From Anaeramoeba flamelloides (Eukaryota; Metamonada; Anaeramoebidae), in the NCBI GenBank assembly GCA_027625915.1, contig JANTQA010000047.1, positions 7,006,001-7,070,000 on the forward strand: a stretch of DNA of 64,000 nucleotides, in the 5' to 3' direction. Every line of letters starts with the position of its first letter. The stretch's first letter is position 1. Under the pieces are notes generated by a model. The model did no database searches, was not told the origin of the DNA, and saw only the letters and a list, made by a program, of their open reading frames with translations. The position numbers were made by a program, and so were the translations under genes. This document shows positions 44,910 to 57,012 of the stretch, piece by piece.

Positions 44910-47900
44910 TTATTTTAATTCGGTAATTATTTTGTTAATATTAATTTTTTCACCGAATTGTATTTGTTGAAATAAATCTTTGCAAATTGAAATTTGATCG
45001 TTGTTTGTTAAATTTGTTCTCTTTGGAATTTTTCTAATTTGTTTAAACAATTGTAACAATTGGGTATCATTCAAATGGATCGTGTCTTTATTTTCATAAC
45101 TATTCTCAACGTTCTCATTGTTCTGGATGATTAGGTTTCGTGAACGATTCAAATTTGAACGATAGCTGATTTGCTTTTTTGGCTTCAAGTAAGGATGCTT
45201 CAAAAGCTGTTGGAGTTTGGTGCGCTTTTTGGGGAGATATATTAAGCAGTTTTTGATGATGTTGAGCAAGTAAGGTTGCTCAATTTTTGGAAAAGTGAAT
45301 TTGAAGTTGGGATCGATGATTGCTTTAATTTTTTGATACATGCTAAAATGGGAAAATGGGGTTTTGCCAAAGACCATCAAATGGAGAATACAGCCCAAGC
45401 TCCAAATATCGCTTGCCCGGCTTACTTTGATCAATTGCTGGTTGGAATGGCTTCGGGAATCCTTCGGCGTGGTGTCGATGATTGCCTCGGGTGACATATA
45501 GTTCAGGGTGCCCACCTGGTGGTGCCTTTCAATATTGGTTGTATCGTTTTGGATTGCCTTTGCGATCCCAAAATCAATTAGCTTCAAATTGCCATTTACA
45601 AAGAGAAAGTTTGCGGGCTTTAAATCGCCATGCACGATCCTTTGCTTGTGGATGGTGTTCACGGCCTTTAACATATTTTCCCATGTGATCCTGATGAAAT
45701 TTGGATTAATTTTGCCATTTTTTGATTCCTTTCTTAATAGGCGTATCTTCTTTGCCAGATCAATTTCCCCCAATTCCAGGATCAAATAAAAGATCCCCTT
45801 CTCGTTATTCACCTCATGATTTAATAATTGGATAATGTTCTTTTTCCCCTTCAATGTCTCCAATAAAGTGATCTCGTTCATATACGATTCAAGCACCCGC
45901 TTGGAGATGCCTTTGATGTGTACTTTCTTTAATGCACAAATGTCATAAGACTGATTTAAGACTTTAAATACTTTGCTACTGCCACCCCTGCCTATTTGCT
46001 TCAAAACTTGGTACTTTCTCCCATTAACCAAGATATATTTATTGTTGGAGACAACCTTATTAGTTAGAACCCTCCTCGGCCCAGATAACGATAATTTCCC
46101 CTTGACATTCCGTGGATCATTCGAATTACTCCTATTTAACCGATATCGTCTCATAGTATTTCTTTTTGGATTACTATTGGGATTTTTTTTTTTTTTAAGG
46201 GCATTGTTATTGCGATCTTTTAATGTTTTCTTTTCTTTTTCTTCATACTTTTCACTTTCGCTTTCACTTTCATTTCTATCTGTTTCGCTTTCTTTTCCAC
46301 TTTCACTTTCATTTGTGTTTTTGATTGTGTCTGACTTATCCTTCGAATCACTTTCTGTTTGATATTCGGTATTTTTTTTTGGTTTTATTGCTGCCTTTGT
46401 TTGTTTCAAGTTTCCTTTTTTATACTGGCTTTTTCCTTTGTCGTTACTTTTTTGATCACGCTTATTACCATTAGCCCCCTTTTTATCACTTCGTTCTCCC
46501 GATTTAGAATTTGGTTCAGTTGTGTTATATTTAGCATTTATTTTGGATGCCAATTTATTTTTTGGTTGGTGTGTCGAATTTTGTTTTTTTTTATTTTTTA
46601 ATTCTGGACTAAACGAACTCCCATTCTCGGACTCGGACTGATAATGATAATCAGAATCAGAAATTGAAATAGAATCAGAATCAGATACAGAAACAGAATC
46701 AGAAATAGAACCACTGCCAGAACCGGTACCAGAGCCAGAGCCAGAGCCAGAGCCAGAACCAGAACCAGAATTCGAGATAGAAACGGAATCAGAATTAGGA
46801 CCAGTGTTTGGGTTATTATCATTTTTTGATTTTGTTTGTAATTTGGATTTTGATTCAGAATCAGAGTTGAAACTAGAATGGGAATCACGGGAAGAATTTG
46901 ATTCAGTACTAGACTGATAATCAGATTCGGAATCCGTTTTATAATCGATTTTTAACTCGCCCTTATTTGTTAATGCAGGAATTGAAATATGTTTATTTTG
47001 CTTATTATTTTTTTGGGAATTTGAAGACAAATTAATGATATTGTTATTTAAAATGAAATTTTTATTTCTGTTGTTCTTTTTTGAAAGCTTGGGGATTGAA
47101 AATTTTTTCTTATTTTTTTGATATTGATATGATTTAGTTTTTAAAAAAAATTTATTATTATTATTATAATTCTTATTTTCTTTTAAAATATTTTTCTTTT
47201 TTCGAATGTTCTCATTGGCATTTAGATTTCTTCTTTGTACAAGAATACGCTTTTGTTGTTGGTTGAAAATTGTAAAATTTTTTTCAAAATATAGATCTAA
47301 ATTTGTGGCTTGATGTTTTTTGCTTTTTTTTAATTTTTTAATTTCAATTTTGATTTTATTCCAAAAATTTGTTAATTTTGAAAGTTCCTTTGTTGGAAGC
47401 TTTGATCCTTTGAAAAAAATGTTCTTACACTTTGCATATTTTTTGGATTTTAATGAAAGACGGATTCCTATTATATAAAATCTAGGTTTGGTGTATTTAA
47501 TTTTTATTTATATAGATATTTAATAGAGAAAAAATATATAAAAAGAAATTAAGTATGATTTTAATCATTTTTTTTTTTATATTAAGATTAACAAACTCAA
47601 ATGAAATCTTTATTGTAATTTTACATTCTTTTGATGTATTATATTTTTCTTCATAAAAGTTATATTCTTTAAGAATGGATTAACTTATGAAACAATTAAA
47701 CATTACGAAAATATCACAAATCAGATTTTGTCAAGATTTATTTCAAAAATTGAACTGTTATATTGTGGGCTATGGATGAATGAATGACATCATATTTAGG
47801 ATCAATTCGATAAATCTCATGATTGAATTATCTTTAGCCATATTTTGCAGAATTTTTTATCCGTCTTGAAAAAGTAATTTTAAATTCAATCACAAAAATT

Positions 47901-50900
47901 TGATAATGGAACTTATTTTGCCAATGAATCACCATTTTTCATTTATCAGCTATTTCCAAAACAGAGGGAAAAATTGATTTTAAAATATCTTTATTAAACT
48001 CAATTCTCATAAAACTATTTAAATATCCAAAATTATTAACAATAAGTTATTCATTCTTGATACAGCTGTTTTAAAAAAGTGTTTACTATTTTTTTGCTCA
48101 AGTGTTACTCAAACTGCTTTAAAAGAGCAAATTAGACAGTTTGGATCCCTAATGATTAAACTTTTTGTCAACACTTTTTTAAAATAACTGTAATAATACA
48201 ATTTATTTGCTATTATGACACTACTTTAATAAAAAATATTAAAATTTCTAATCTGGATTTTATCAATTATTTTTACTGGTGAAAAATTTGTGGTTATTTG
48301 TTTCTTTTTGATCCTAAAAAATCGTTTTCCTAAGAACGGCAATTTCAATAGAATTGAAAAGATATAACTGTATTTTATTGCTTAAAAAATCTTTTTTGTC
48401 TTTATCATATTGCCCCGTTTTTTATTGAAATTGGTCGTACATTGTTTTGGAGATAAAAAAAGTGTTAATTTTCCCCCCATTTTTTGAAAATATTTTAATG
48501 AACATCTTTTGGAATAAACACCTAGTGCTGATTCAGTCAGTATTAATATAAAACTTATTTTAGTATTGCCACTCAAGAAATAGCTCCACTAACAAAGATG
48601 ATTTTTTATGAAATGTAAAAAAAAATGTCCACACTTTTTTTATAAATACCTTCTATCTTTCCCGTTGATTGATTTTTTTGACTTTTAAAATTGAATAAGC
48701 ACAGAGATTATAATTGAAACAAAATAAATCGTAATTTTCTGATGATATACCATTCTTGGGAGAAATATCCTTTTTTTTTTTTTTTGATCCTTTAATTAAT
48801 TCAAGAACAACTTGAAAATTTCAAATTATTCAGATTAAGTATGTAGTTCTCACCATTTGGGAGAAAAACAATTACAAGTTTATTTTTCATTAATATTAAA
48901 TAATTTTTTTTTTATTACAAGTTTTTAAATTTAGAGTATGGAAGAGGGGGGAAATGAAATTGTATTTATTTATTTATTTTTCAGATAAGAAAGATAGACT
49001 TGTTTATCGAAATATTTTTTATGTTTTTTTTTTTTTTTTAGTTTAGTATAAAGATAAAGTTGATGAATTTTGATGATTTTTAATTCAATGTTTCTGAAAA
49101 ACTGGAATGCAATAAAACAATCATATTGTTAAATCTATTTCATGTGATTAAAGAAATAATAATAAAATCATAAAAGTTTAAAGCGCCAATTTTGATTTAA
49201 AAACAAAAATTATGTTTCATTTTTTTACATTTTTTTTTAAATTGAGGCAGTGAAACAAATAAATACATAGAGCACAAATTTCAGGCGAGTCCTTTGAGAT
49301 TGAAATTTGTATAAGAAAAATAAGGAAAAGAAAATGAAATAAAAATTCTTTCCCATTTATTATCCAAGTAAAGTAGGGAAAAAAATACCTGACATGAAAA
49401 AAATGCCTAACAAGATTTTTAAGGGAGTAGTCATTTTTGAAAATAAATTGAAATCTTGTCCAGATCTTGAAAATTTTTTTTTTTGTAATTTGTGTTTCGA
49501 CTTATGAAATGGATGAGTTAGCCTCATTTAAACAATTTATTGATTTGAGTTTCTTTTTTGAAATTCAAAATTTGCATCTTTCCAATATAAAACGAAAAAA
49601 AGTAACCTATTTTTTTGTTTAAGAATTAAGTTAATTCTTGAAAATGGGAAAACATATTTTTCGTTTTATATTGGAAAGTATTGATTTCGAAAGCAAATTT
49701 TTTATTTAGTTTCTTTTTTCTTTGATTAATATTTCAATTCAAATCTCAGCCATTAAAACTATTCGTGGTTTAGGTGATTAAATAAATGAATATTCGGTAG
49801 AAACTTAACTCCAGTTTATCAATTAAATTGAGATCTATTATGCAAAAAAATTTTTTTCTTTAATGTTTTGAAAAAGTTGTTTTCTGGTTTTCAAAAAAAG
49901 AAAAAAAATTGCAAAAAATTTTCAATTTTATAAAATCTTTTTAACAAATTGTTTGGTCTTATTCACAAGAATCCTTATAACAATTTAACTCATTTTTGGC
50001 AGAGATAAAAATTGATTTTGAATTTTGAGGATAAAATTAACTAATTCCCAAATATCTTCAAGAAAATTTTATTTTGTAAAATTGATTTTCATCTTAAAAC
50101 AAAAACAAAATTTCGGAGTAAAATTTTTAAATGACCACAAAATTTTGATTATTATAGCTATCCTTCTTAAAAAAATACAATTATTTTTTCATCCGTTGAA
50201 TATATCATTTTTTTGGTTAACCAAAAGTTTTTGCTTAAAGAAGAAAAAAAATCTTCATATTAATATTACTGGTAACAAAGAAATGTTATGGTCTAATAAT
50301 GATCAGAATGACAATAAACGGGGTAAAAACTTGTTATAATGTGAGAAATAAAATGAATTTATTAGTTTTCTTTTTCAGAAAAAATGGAAAAAAAAAATTG
50401 ATCCAACTAAACTAATTTTCTTTTATGGGTTTCTTAGTCGATCAGAATTTTTTGTCACTTGGGATCTACAAAATACGAAAGTAGAGAATACCACCAATAA
50501 CATATTTAAAATTTTGCCTTGTTGTCGTAGAAGACTAGTTCCTTAATTGTGAATATTAGTAAAATTGGTTTGTAATTTCATTTATTTTCAATCCAACCCT
50601 TTTTTTAAAAATCAAACTTTTTAAATTATAACTGACCCACTTATTAGAATGATGATTAATGAAATCACACTTGTTCAAAACATCATTCAATCAATAAAGA
50701 AACAAGAATAAAAAATATCATTTTCCAAACTCTAGTAAAACTCTATAAAACTCGATTGTTTTTCAAAAAAAGTTGATCAACATTAGGCTTTCAAACAATT
50801 ACTTGGGTATTCTAGAGAAATCCTACTTTTATGAACTTGAGGTAGGTTTATTACTAATCTCATAAAAAAAATTGGTTATTTATAAAAAGGATTTGATTGA

Positions 50901-51010
50901 AAATAAATGAAATTACACACCAATTTTACTAATATTCGCAATTAAAAATCCTGTTAGGTATTTTTTCCATGCCCGCTATTTTTTTCCCTACTATAACTAT
51001 TTTTGAAACT

Positions 51011-51049
<39 letters not shown>

Positions 51050-53142
51050 TACCAATAATTGTGGGTGAAGTGTTTTATTGCTTTTTTAAAATAATTAATT
51101 TTATATTAAAGTTCAATTTTACGATAATGGGGTTATTAAAAAGGAAATTGAAAAAAGAGGGGAAAAAGCCTAAAAATTTCTTTTTGAGTGATATTGGCAC
51201 ATTAATTTGTTTTTTTTTTAAAAATACCATTTGAGGGATTCGAGTCTAACATAAAGAGAAGTATCTAATTAAAGTGTTTTTATTGAATATAAATTGTATT
51301 CGTGTTACATGGTTTAAATATTGCAAAAAATTGATTTGTTAAATAGTAACAAAAGTTCATTTCATCAATGAAAAATGATTCTTGTATTAGTAAAAAATCA
51401 AAAAAATCCGAAAAAAACCAATTTTCTACAATTCAAAATTCGAATTTTACCTTGAAAAGGTTAGTAATCAAAATCTTCTTTTACACTTTACTTTCTGCTT
51501 CATGTTAAACTGTTTTAGAGTTGATGACAACGAGTATAAATATATAATCCAGATAAGGTGGAAAGTAAGAGAAGTGAGAGGTAAAAAATAGAATTTTAAA
51601 TTTGCTGTGAAATGTTCGAAAATTTAGAAAAGTTTTTTGATAAAAAAAAGTTTTTTTTTTAATTTTCATTCACAATCCCAAAAAAAAATCAAAAATTTGG
51701 AATATTTTGACTTTCCTTTGAGAAGAATTCTTTTAAATTTTTTTTTAGTTATTTGGATATCTATCTCATCGGGTACAAAATTCATTTTGTCCTGAAAAAG
51801 AACCTTAAGGACTACGTTCCCACCCTTGAGGGGGTTGAGTAATTGTGTTATTTCACTTTCGCTTCTCAAAAAAATTTTTCACACGGAAGAAATTGGACAA
51901 AAAAAAAAAAAAAAAACCATTTTTTGTCATCTTCACCTTTTCACGAAGACTATTTTTCTTTGTTATTCAATGAAAAGGAAAATTGTAAATAACAAAAAAA
52001 ATAATTGCAAAAAATGGCTTTTGGGGATTTTCAAGTACATTTCAAATTTGAGAACATTTCAAACTTGTAAAATTAAATTTAAAAAATATGTAGAACAGCT
52101 CTAGAAAATAGTGTGAGTTCTGAAAGTTGAAATGGAAATTCTAAAATATTAAAATCAAAATTTAGCATGATCTATCAAGGTAAAAATTGTGAAAATTGTT
52201 GAATTGTGAAAATTTCACATTTTTTCGAAATGAAATTCTCCTTTAACAAATATTACTTGGATTACATAACTTATCCAAGGGTGATTTTATCCATTATTTC
52301 ACTGTTTTCACCAAAAAACGTAGTTCTTAAATATTTATTTATGTTTTTGATTAATTTTTTTTTTTTTTATATCTTTTCAAGGTTCGAAGATCCGTGTGAG
52401 ATTGAATTAACCAAATTCAATCATTTGAAGGATCAAAAATATCACTCTTTATTACTTGTCTGGAAAGTGAAAAGGGATTGAAGCCAAAGTTGAATTTTGA
52501 AAAAGCATATTATCTTGCCAAATAATTGTTTCCAAAAGGATCAATTTGAACAAATCTAAAACAAGAAGTCAAGTACTAACACGGAGGGAAAGAGTTGTTT
52601 TTGTTTACACACTCTGAAATCTGTTGATTCGAAATTAATTTTTTAAATTTACCGTTAATAAGCAATTATTTGTGCACAAAAATTATTTCTTTTGATGCAC
52701 AATTTTTTTTCTTTTTCAAATCTCTGGGGAAATAAAACCTAAAAAGATGCTAAATAACTTACTGAGCGTTTTTTTCACCAATCCTGCGGGTTTTTAATAA
52801 CTTATAATAATGCTTGGCGTCTTCTAAAGAAGATGAAATAACATAATGAAGATATCCAAAGCAAATAGAAAGGAAAATTGGATCGTTTTTATTTTTTGGG
52901 ATTGGTATTGTTCGGATTGCTTTGTCATAAATTTTTAAGATCTTAACATTGCTTAATTGGTTTTTTTTTGAATGCTCAATTAAAGCCAGCCATTTTCTTG
53001 GATTAACAATTTTTTTTTTTGATTTGTTTCTTAGGTTTATCTTTGAATATACTTCTTTTTTCAATGGTGGAATTGTTGGTTGGGATTGTATATTACACAA
53101 ATTTAATCTTTTTTGATATTTTGTTGAATATTTGTTTGTCAT
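44910..53142 (-). CDS. MPS1: MPS1/TTK dual-specificity kinase (spindle assembly checkpoint)
   Basis: Kinetochore kinase that starts spindle-checkpoint signalling. Two exons, 53142-52763 and 47481-44910, give 983 residues. The N-terminal TPR domain (residues about 44-170) spans the splice: RKWLALIEHSKKNQ, ILKIYDKAIRTIP and LEDAKHYYKLLK in exon 1, then AQFYIIGIRLSLKSKKYAKC and KNIFFKG after it. A low-complexity linker (Ser/Asp/Gly/Lys/Asn-rich, including an SG tract) covers roughly 280-600. The kinase domain (about 615-890) has IGRGGSSKVFKV, catalytic Lys645 (ALKK), HGDLKPANF with Asp746, DFG at 763-765, and the family-typical VGTLNYMSPEAI and SDIWSLGCILHLMV segments. Family members have HSD or HRD where this has HGD. 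The 5.3 kb intron has a GTAAGT donor and CAAACCTAG acceptor. The length exceeds human TTK (857), mainly through the linker. The alternative of two separate genes is unlikely because the TPR repeat is completed only by splicing. Confidence 0.93.
46722..46776 (-). repeat. Hexamer minisatellite coding the SG tract of MPS1
   Basis: Tandem copies of a six-base unit (CCAGAG and CCAGAA on the plus strand) encode alternating Ser-Gly in the MPS1 linker, flanked by SDS-type repeats. Such tracts change length by slippage. Confidence 0.85.
48063..48190. mobile_element. 128 bp TA-flanked MITE
   Basis: The left arm CAGCTGTTTTAAAAAAGTG and the right-arm complement CAGTTATTTTAAAAAAGTG form 24-bp inverted ends with three mismatches, flanked by TA at 48061-48062 and 48191-48192. 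Inner AAACTG and CAGTTT segments extend the fold. A single similar end (TACAGCTGTTCC) lies near 4898. Confidence 0.75.
49374..50990. mobile_element. 1.6 kb terminal-inverted-repeat element in the MPS1 intron
   Basis: The left end starts GTAGGGAAAAAAATACC; the right end finishes GCTATTTTTTTCCCTAC. About 48 bp of inverted similarity includes CATGAAAAAAATGCCTAAC on the left and GTTAGGTATTTTTTCCATG on the right. The right 420 bp are themselves palindromic (50540-50660 against 50870-50950), and a nested hairpin with CTTTCCAATATAAAACG arms lies at 49577-49680. There is no transposase-sized frame. The target duplication is unclear. Fragments of the family occur at 1-180, 34368-34600 and 43990-44705. 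Confidence 0.72.
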
Positions 53143-53345
53143 TATAAATTCCAAAAAAAAATGGAAAAGAAAAAAATAATTTTTTTTGAAAATATTAACG
53201 TTTTGTTGGTGTACTTTTCTATTTACGGAATAGATATAAATTGCTTCAGGAAGATGAGAAGATAAAAGAGGTAGTTGGGGTGAGCTGTGTCAATGTATAC
53301 AGAGTGTTTGAATAGATCCAGATTTAGCAATTGAAGTGTAATCGA

Positions 53346-53829
53346 GTGTAGTCAAAATAGAGTGTACAAAAAAAATTTAATCCAATGTTTCAAAATACAA
53401 AGCAGGTTTTTTTGTTATAGAAGGTCTATTAATCAACCAATCAAAGAAACCAACAATAAGCCCTTATCAAATTGGGTAGTGGTTTCTTAAAGTTCTATTA
53501 TTTGAAAAAAAATCTAAAAATAAAGGATCAAATTGGAAAATTAATCTCTAAAAATAAGGTAAATTTTTCATAAAAATTTATTATTCAAAAAACAAATACC
53601 AAAAAATTTCAAAAAATTGAATATTTTACAAAAAATTTTCAACAAATTGCAGCCCTAATTTAAATTTTACGGAATATATCCAGACATTTACTTTCAAAAT
53701 TGATTTGAACATAGGAATACTATATGGTAGTCGATTGGATGTTGCATTGGAACAAGAAAAAAAAAAAATCACTGATTTTATTTTGAAGCACTCGTTATAG
53801 TCAGTGGGCACATATTATTTTGATCACAA
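53346..53829. mobile_element. 484 bp MITE, copy 2
   Basis: It is colinear over its whole length with 33856-34339 and has the same length. Its ends are more degraded (GTGTAGTCAAAATAGAGTG on the left; TTATTTTGATCACA on the right) and the flanking TA is not clear. It lies in the putative promoter region of MPS1. Confidence 0.78.
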
Positions 53830-56164
53830 AGGGTAAAATATATTTGAAAGAAAACTTTTTTTTAAATCCATCTCTCAAATGAACTATTACTGCAGTAATT
53901 CTAAATTAACATTAAGTGTTTTTTAGTAAGGCTTTTGAGGTTGTCAAATCTCTCAAATTTTTTTTCTGTTAGATCAATAAAGAAAAAATGAAATTTTTTT
54001 CAATAAATCTATACTTGCTGAGATTGGGAAAATGTGAAAGAATGAGAAGAACAAGTACTTTTTTGAGAAAATTTCTTCTTTTTGTTACTTTTTAAAACCC
54101 TGATACCTCCTGAGAATTTTCTAATACTTTTTTTTTTTTTTTTTTTGAGGCAGTTATTTGGTTTGATAGGTTTAACCTTCAACTTTTTAGATTAAAAAAG
54201 AAATCCATAATATAATATTCAGAAATTATTCTTTGTTATTTATTAAGGATCTTTAAAATTTTATAAAAGCACATCGAATTATTTAATATTGTAAAGTATT
54301 TACCAAAAAAACTCACTTCGAATAATAAGATATATTGTTTTAATTTTTAATTCATAACAATTTTTTTTTTTTTTATTGTATTTTAATTAAATAGTTGAAT
54401 ATAATTTCCGAGATAAAGAAGATATATATATATATATATATTTATAAAGATTAAAAAAACATATAAAAAAATATTAAAAAAGTCTAAAAATAAATTGATT
54501 TTATTGGATTATTGATCAATTTATTTTTTGTTTTTTTTTTTTATTTTTTGATAAATATTTTATTCTCAGAAATATTCCATATTTTTTAACTTCAATTCTT
54601 TTTTTATTTGAAAAAAGAAATAAATTTTTTTACCACTTTTAAAATCATGGATATTTTAATGTAAATTTACATATAATTGAGCTAAAAGAGTTACATTTAT
54701 CTTTTATGGTTGAGTATAACAGTTATTCATCGAGTATTTTTTTTTTTTTTTTGAAATATTGGTCTTTATAATTAGTGCCAATTAAAAAAAAAACTTTCAT
54801 TTATTTTCAAAAAGGAAAAATCATTGACAAACTTAAAAAAAATTATTAATTTCTGATGGGTTATAATGTTCACTATGATTTTTATTTATAATTATTAGAA
54901 CTAGATACTTACAGTGAATTTACTCCACATATAATGGAGTTACTTGATACTTATAAACGGTATTCTGAGATTACACTTCTTTTGATTAATAAAATTCAAA
55001 TAAAAAAAAAAAAAATTTAAATAATTAAGTGAAAATAATTCAAATAAAAAAAAAAATAAAAGAATTTTTCTTACAAAAAAAGGAAATTCACAAAAAAAAG
55101 TTGTGAATCTGAAAAAAAATCAATTTAATTATCAAAATAAAATTGAAAAGAACCCCAATTACAAAAAAGACAAATAATAAAAATAAAAATTTCTTAAAAT
55201 CTTTTTTGGAAAAAATCTAAATTACGAAAAAAAAAATATAATCTTTTCTTATTTTATATTTCCAAATTTTTTAATAAATTCATCTAGAAACAAATAATTT
55301 TCTGTCATTAAAATATCAATTAAATTTTATTTAATCAAATATGTAGTTGTTTTATAATGGTTGATATTGGTAATGTAGTCAATATTATGAAATATTCTTT
55401 CCTCATAAATTACTAATTTGACTAAATGAAAAAAATATATATCTTTGAGATCTCAAAAAGTACCAAGACCAAAACTTCAAAACTAACACTGTTGTATTCA
55501 AAATTATTATTTACAACAATTTACATTAAAAAGTGAGTTTTTCCTTTTGACTATTTTTCCAAATAATATCCTCATTTTACATGGTAATTTTTTGATACCG
55601 ATCTTACTTTTTCATTATTGTTTATAATCATAATATGTACTCATTTAAATTATTATATTTTTTTTCAATTCCAAAAAATTATTTTTTACCTTAATAACCC
55701 TTAAAAACTCCCAAATAATTAGAGGATTTGATGATAACAACGAACTATATGATATTCAAATCAATTCTTAGATAATTTTCTATGATGATGCTGAACCCAA
55801 CTTAATTGTGAATCTATATAAAATCAGTGTAATCCACCTTATTATGATATAATACATAATCAATATAAAATTAATTATTTTTTTTAATTTTTAAAAACTT
55901 TTCTTTTTTTTTGTTCAACTTTTTTTAGTTCAAAACAGCTACATATATATATATTTATGTATAATTCTTAGAAATAAGAATTTTTTTCCCCTTTTTAAAA
56001 CAATCAAACAATTAAAAAACAATGAAAATCAAAAAAAAGGGGGGAGATTAAAGTCAAATAAATAACTTTTTTTTAAACATGATTGCTGCTTTTAAAAGGT
56101 GGTTCGAGAGCTTTAAAAACTGTTTATTGTTCAGTTTTAAATAATCACAATTTCAAAATTTTGG

Positions 56165-56506
56165 ACACGGTTTAAACCGTTGATAGAAGGGCAATACTTC
56201 ATTTTTCAATTTAATTTGGAAATTATTTTGACTTTACAAACTATTCCATTTTTTGTCTTTTCTATTTTGTTTTCATTTCGTTTTTTTTGAGTTACAAAAT
56301 CTGTTTCTTTAGATCTGGAATTCTTTTTTTCAATGATTGATAGAATGTTAGTGTTGAGTTTCTTAAATTGGAAAATCACATACAATTAGTTGATGGTATC
56401 TTATCATTTGATCGATCAACAATTGTTGGTGAAATTTAAACAAATTGACCAATACATTTTTTGTTCCACTTATTTCATCATTTTTGATACACCTGTTTAG
56501 ATTTTT
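56165..56506 (+). repeat. Interspersed repeat with a GTGTGTCC-type end, copy 2
   Basis: Matches 16870-17166. Shared blocks are GAGTTACAAAATCTGTTTC, CAATGATTGATA, TTTGATCGATCAA and the end TGATACACCTG. Related end motifs also lie at about 56155-56170 (TTTTGGACACGG) and 56659-56675 (ATGTGTCCAAATTTTTGG), so more than one fragment of the family may be packed here. Confidence 0.6.
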
Positions 56507-57012
56507 TATTTTTTGCATTAATATTTTGTTATTTTCTTTGAATAAAAATGATTACTTTATCAAAACATTAATACTGTGTAACTTAAATGTGATTTAATAT
56601 TACGATTGAAAAAATATAGTAAAATTGAGCTTTTATTTTTGCCAATTTTTGGATTTTGGATGTGTCCAAATTTTTGGAATCAGGTTTAATTTGATTAACA
56701 ATTGTTAAAATTCTTAGTCAGCACTTTTTGAAAACAGATATTTTCAATGAAACATTAATTATTCACTAATTTAGATTTTCGTTAAAAATAAATAAAACAA
56801 AAAAAAATTAAATTAATAGATCTCTTTATGTATTTAAAGAATATTTATTATCTTTGGATGGCCGAAAATGAAAAGAAAATAAATATATAAATAATGATAT
56901 AAAATCTTAAATTTGTATCTATCTATATCTATATATAGAAGATCAAAAAAAAAAAAAACAAACAAACAAAAGTAATTTGAGATATTTTTCGAATATTAAT
57001 TTTTTTTGAATT

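Larger units (their letters stand above)
47482..52762 (-). other. MPS1 intron 1, 5.3 kb, filled with repeats
   Basis: It holds a 128 bp TA-flanked element (48063-48190) and the 1.6 kb TIR element (49374-50990). The remainder is AT-rich with a (TA)n tract near 51020-51049. No additional exon is needed because the exon phases match directly. Confidence 0.8.
53143..57012. other. Spacer between MPS1 and PLBD
   Basis: Contains the MPS1 upstream region with a 484 bp element only 204 bp before the start codon, a (TA)n tract near 54422-54442, and a repeat at 56165-56506. No gene recognised. Confidence 0.5.

Noticed and set aside
51013-51049. (TA)n tract as a functional element
   Set aside because: Comparable (TA)n tracts occur throughout the window (for example 40698, 41404, 54422); ordinary microsatellite.
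51666-51869. Possible extra exon in the MPS1 intron (QLLNPLKGGNVVLKVL)
   Set aside because: The phase does not fit between the two MPS1 exons, no ATG start is present, and direct splicing already gives a continuous TPR domain.
52763-53142. Separate small TPR-protein gene
   Set aside because: Its last repeat is completed only by the exon at 47481 with perfect phase and MPS1-type sequence, so it was merged into MPS1.
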